Shown here piece by piece: positions 62,116 through 64,000 of a DNA stretch of 64,000 bases. The DNA comes from Pseudomonas iranensis. Its GTDB lineage: Bacteria; Pseudomonadota; Gammaproteobacteria; Pseudomonadales; Pseudomonadaceae. Made by a program: the position numbers and the translations under genes. Positions within the stretch are counted from its first letter, which is position 1, and the number at the start of each line of letters is the position of its first letter. The stretch is taken from NCBI RefSeq assembly GCF_014268585.2, contig NZ_CP077092.1, positions 2,790,001-2,854,000 on the forward strand, in the 5' to 3' direction. A model generated the notes under the pieces. It did not search any database. It was not told where the DNA came from and worked only from the letters and a program-made list of their open reading frames with translations.

Positions 62116-62967
62116 TCAGACCGCTTTGCCGAGGCTGATGCCCAGGCGAGTCAGGGCCAGTTTCAAGGCGTCGGCCAGGTTGGCCTTGGTCACAACGCCT
62201 TGCAGATCCAGCCCCAGGTGAACGATGGTTTGGGCGATCTGCGGACGCACGCCGCTGATGATGCAATCAGCGCCCATCAGGCGAATGGCGGTCACGGTCT
62301 TCAGCAGGTGCTGGGCAACCAGGGTGTCGACGGTCGGCACGCCGGTAATGTCGATGATGGCGATCTCAGAACCGGTGTCGACGATGCGTTGCAGCAGCGA
62401 TTCCATGACTACTTGGGTGCGTTGCGAATCGAGGGTGCCAATCATTGGCAGGGCGAGAACGCCGTCCCACAGCTTGACCACCGGCGTCGACAGTTCCAGC
62501 AGCTCTTCCTGCTGACGCTTGATCACCGCTTCGCGGGATTTCTGGAAGGTGCCGATGGTGTGCATGCCGACCGTGTCGAGCAGTTCGGAAACTTCCAGCA
62601 GTTGCTCGGCGAGCAGTGCCGGCTGGTCCTGATAATGGTTTTGCAGCAGGGCGAACAGCGGACCTTTCAAGGCGAAGATGAAGTTGGCGGTTTGCTGGGA
62701 ATCCTGGCCGAGCAGGGCGCGGCTCTGCGACAGCTTTTCAAGGAACTGACGGGTGTCTTCCCAGCCTGCGGCGGCAATCTTGCTGCCGTTGCCGTTTTCC
62801 AGACCGGCCAGTAGCAGGGAGAGCAAGTCGCGGGTTTGCTGAGCGAGGTCGTGTTCCTTGAGATTGCGCGTGGCGCCGCTGGCTTCGAGGCGTTTGGTCC
62901 ATTCGCTCAGCAGATGAGCCTGGTTGTTCCTGATTGCTTCAACTGTGCCGTTCTGCAGTGCTGCCAT
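62116..62967 (-). CDS. rsbR: RsbR-type stressosome co-antagonist
   Basis: 283 residues. The N-terminal domain (about 10-150) is all-helical (RsbRD-like rather than globin-like judging from LLSEWTKRLEASGATRN). The C-terminal STAS domain (about 160-280) has LWDGVLALPMIGTLDSQRTQ, IIDITGVPTVDTLVAQHLL and GVRPQIAQTIVHLGLDLQGV. By position, T215 and T247 are likely RsbT phosphorylation sites. First gene of the leftward operon. The N-terminal domain should sense the signal; only one RsbR paralogue is in the window. Confidence 0.92.
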   Translation of the reverse strand: MAALQNGTVEAIRNNQAHLLSEWTKRLEASGATRNLKEHDLAQQTRDLLSLLLAGLENGNGSKIAAAGWEDTRQFLEKLSQSRALLGQDSQQTANFIFALKGPLFALLQNHYQDQPALLAEQLLEVSELLDTVGMHTIGTFQKSREAVIKRQQEELLELSTPVVKLWDGVLALPMIGTLDSQRTQVVMESLLQRIVDTGSEIAIIDITGVPTVDTLVAQHLLKTVTAIRLMGADCIISGVRPQIAQTIVHLGLDLQGVVTKANLADALKLALTRLGISLGKAV

Positions 62968-63212
62968 GTGCGTGTCGCTCCGTTACGTAATGGTGCCGGC
63001 TCAGCGAAATGACCGGCGCGAATTGACTGACAATTGCCGCTTGAAATAGTTGTTTACCCAGCGGCGAATTTTTCTGCCTGCCGCGTCGAACGCCCCGCTA
63101 ACTCTAGTCGGCGTGGCAGCAGGCAACGATGTTTTGAACGAATCTGCGGCGTCAGGCTTCGAATCTGCATGCCCGACGTTTTCCAGTCGTGCTGGAAGAA
63201 GGAGGCAGGACT
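62968..63212. promoter_or_regulatory. divergent intergenic region upstream of the stressosome operon
   Basis: 245 bp between rsbR (leftward) and the small hydrophilic protein (rightward). It must hold both promoters. No repeat and no convincing operator was seen. Confidence 0.4.
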
Positions 63213-63491
63213 ATGAATGAGGTGGATATGAACGAGCAAGCGCCGCAACAGCAAAATCAGTCCTCAGAGTCAATTAACCGCAACGACCCGGCCATCGACC
63301 CGCAGACACCAGGGCAAAATACCCCCGCGCCGGCTGAACAAGGACAGGCGGACAGCGCGGCTGCCGAGGTCGATCAGAAGCAGCATCACAATGACAACAG
63401 CAACGACTTCAGCCCCGGCTTCAAGCCTGACCCGGACCGTCCTGAACCCGGCGAGAGCACCGACGCCGATATCGACACCGATGGCGGTTGA
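63213..63491 (+). CDS. small, very hydrophilic (probably disordered) protein
   Basis: 92 residues, rich in Asp, Glu, Gln, Asn and Pro and almost without hydrophobic residues (QAPQQQNQSSESINRNDP ... FKPDPDRPEPGESTDADID). It has no signal or fold motif and is likely intrinsically disordered. GAAGGAGG before ATG 63213 is a strong ribosome site, and a Rho-independent terminator follows 12 bp after the stop, so it looks like a real single-gene unit. Such proteins are often stress-linked, but this is a guess. Confidence 0.7.
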   Translation: MNEVDMNEQAPQQQNQSSESINRNDPAIDPQTPGQNTPAPAEQGQADSAAAEVDQKQHHNDNSNDFSPGFKPDPDRPEPGESTDADIDTDGG

Positions 63492-63503
63492 TCGCTGAAA
63501 CGC

Positions 63504-63535
63504 AAAAAGGCCGCATCGAAGGATGCGGCCTTTTT
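63504..63535. terminator. strong bidirectional Rho-independent terminator
   Basis: AAAAAGGCCGCATC (63504-63517), loop GAAG, GATGCGGCCTTTTT (63522-63535): 14 perfect pairs with A- and T-runs. It serves both the hydrophilic protein (+) and the DUF4142 gene (-). Confidence 0.92.
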
Positions 63536-63547
63536 ATTGCCGGGCGG

Positions 63548-64000
63548 TTACTTGCTCGGATGTTTGGCTTGCAGCTCTTTGGCGTGGGCCAGGTGTTTTT
63601 CCAGCGCTGGCAGCATCTTCTGCGCGAACGCTTTCAGTTCAGTAGCGCCTTTGGCCTTGTCATCGGTCACGGTGTTCGCCTGTTTCTTGAACAGCTCGAT
63701 GGTTTCTTCGTGAGCCTTGACCTGGTTGTTGGCGTAGGCCGCATCGAAGGATTCATCGCGCATGTCGAGAATCTTTTCCTTGGCCTGTTTGACCAGGGTG
63801 GTGGTGTCCGGGACTTCGATGTCGTTGGCCTTGGCAATTGCTGCCAGCTCATCGTTGGCTTTGCTGTGATCGGTGATCATCTGATTGGCAAAGGCTTTGA
63901 TGTCAGCTGACTGGCTTTTTTCCAGAGCCAGGCGGCTGGTTTCGATTTCAGCGATGCCACCGGCGGCGGCGTTATCGACAAAATCATTGTCGGTCGCGGC
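63548..64000 (-). CDS. DUF4142 protein (partial, runs off right edge)
   Basis: At least 150 residues without the N-terminus. It reads DNDFVDNAAAGGIAEIETSR, LALEKSQSADIKAFANQMI, then DHSKANDELAAIAKANDIEVP and AYANNQVKAHEETIELFKKQ. This is the helical DUF4142 (ferritin-like) exported family; the signal peptide would lie outside the window. Often periplasmic and stress-associated in Pseudomonas; function is unknown. Confidence 0.85.
   Translation of the reverse strand, partial: AATDNDFVDNAAAGGIAEIETSRLALEKSQSADIKAFANQMITDHSKANDELAAIAKANDIEVPDTTTLVKQAKEKILDMRDESFDAAYANNQVKAHEETIELFKKQANTVTDDKAKGATELKAFAQKMLPALEKHLAHAKELQAKHPSK

Overview
The window looks like a chromosomal segment of a fluorescent-group Pseudomonas (P. 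fluorescens / P. putida relatives). The evidence is a GC-rich genome with G/C-ending codons, many REP/REPIN palindromes of the GTGGGAGCGAGCCTGCTCGCGA and GTGGGAGCTGGCTTGCCAGCGA types, a second LexA heading an imuA-imuB-dnaE2 cassette, an OsmC-YcaO fusion protein, TonB-dependent receptors and several c-di-GMP enzymes. No rRNA, tRNA, CRISPR array or prophage was seen. One complete IS481-family element is present.

Layout. 1-8.5 kb: a truncated AraC regulator divergent from a NepI-like exporter; then leftward msrA, an SseB-like gene, a Nudix hydrolase, a zinc-ribbon membrane protein and a TonB receptor; ppk2 runs divergently, followed by a long structured repeat (copy A). 8.5-16.3 kb: a small protein, a VOC protein, a cyanide-insensitive-type bd oxidase pair, a CHASE4-like/PAS/GGDEF/EAL protein and the OsmC-YcaO fusion. 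16.4-22 kb: a repeat block split by an IS481 element, a thioesterase coupled to a membrane diguanylate cyclase, small exported proteins, and copy B of the structured repeat. 22-27.5 kb: a leftward four-gene catabolic cluster (ACS-type MFS importer, FAH-family hydrolase, SDR, D-2-hydroxyacid dehydrogenase) with a divergent AraC regulator. 27.5-37.5 kb: a GAF histidine kinase, a siderophore receptor with a Fur-box-like site, YghU-type GST, a cupin, a ThDP oxidase-like enzyme, DUF72, a DyP peroxidase and a Gfo/Idh/MocA oxidoreductase.

37.6-45.2 kb holds the least understood system. A GntR/UTRA regulator is translationally coupled to an adenylylsulfate-reductase/fumarate-reductase-like flavoprotein. 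A two-cluster ferredoxin, an ABC importer (binding protein, permease, ATPase), a HEAT-repeat protein and a DUF971 protein follow. The binding protein carries an unexpected C-terminal extension, and two repeat blocks sit inside the gene string.

45.3-51.1 kb is the lexA2-imuA-imuB-dnaE2 damage-inducible mutagenesis cassette; a perfect 8-2-8 palindrome covers the lexA2 start codon. After it comes an array of four REPINs at an exact 134-bp period, a GntR/FCD regulator, a PAS hybrid kinase and a class II UvrA.

57.5-63 kb (leftward) is a six-gene, mostly overlapping stressosome operon: RsbR, RsbS, RsbT, a fused HATPase-SpoIIE phosphatase, a histidine kinase and a REC-PAS-HK-REC hybrid. No sigma-B or RsbU gene lies next to it, so its output is probably two-component or phosphatase signalling. 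The window ends with a very hydrophilic small protein, a strong bidirectional terminator and a partial DUF4142 protein.
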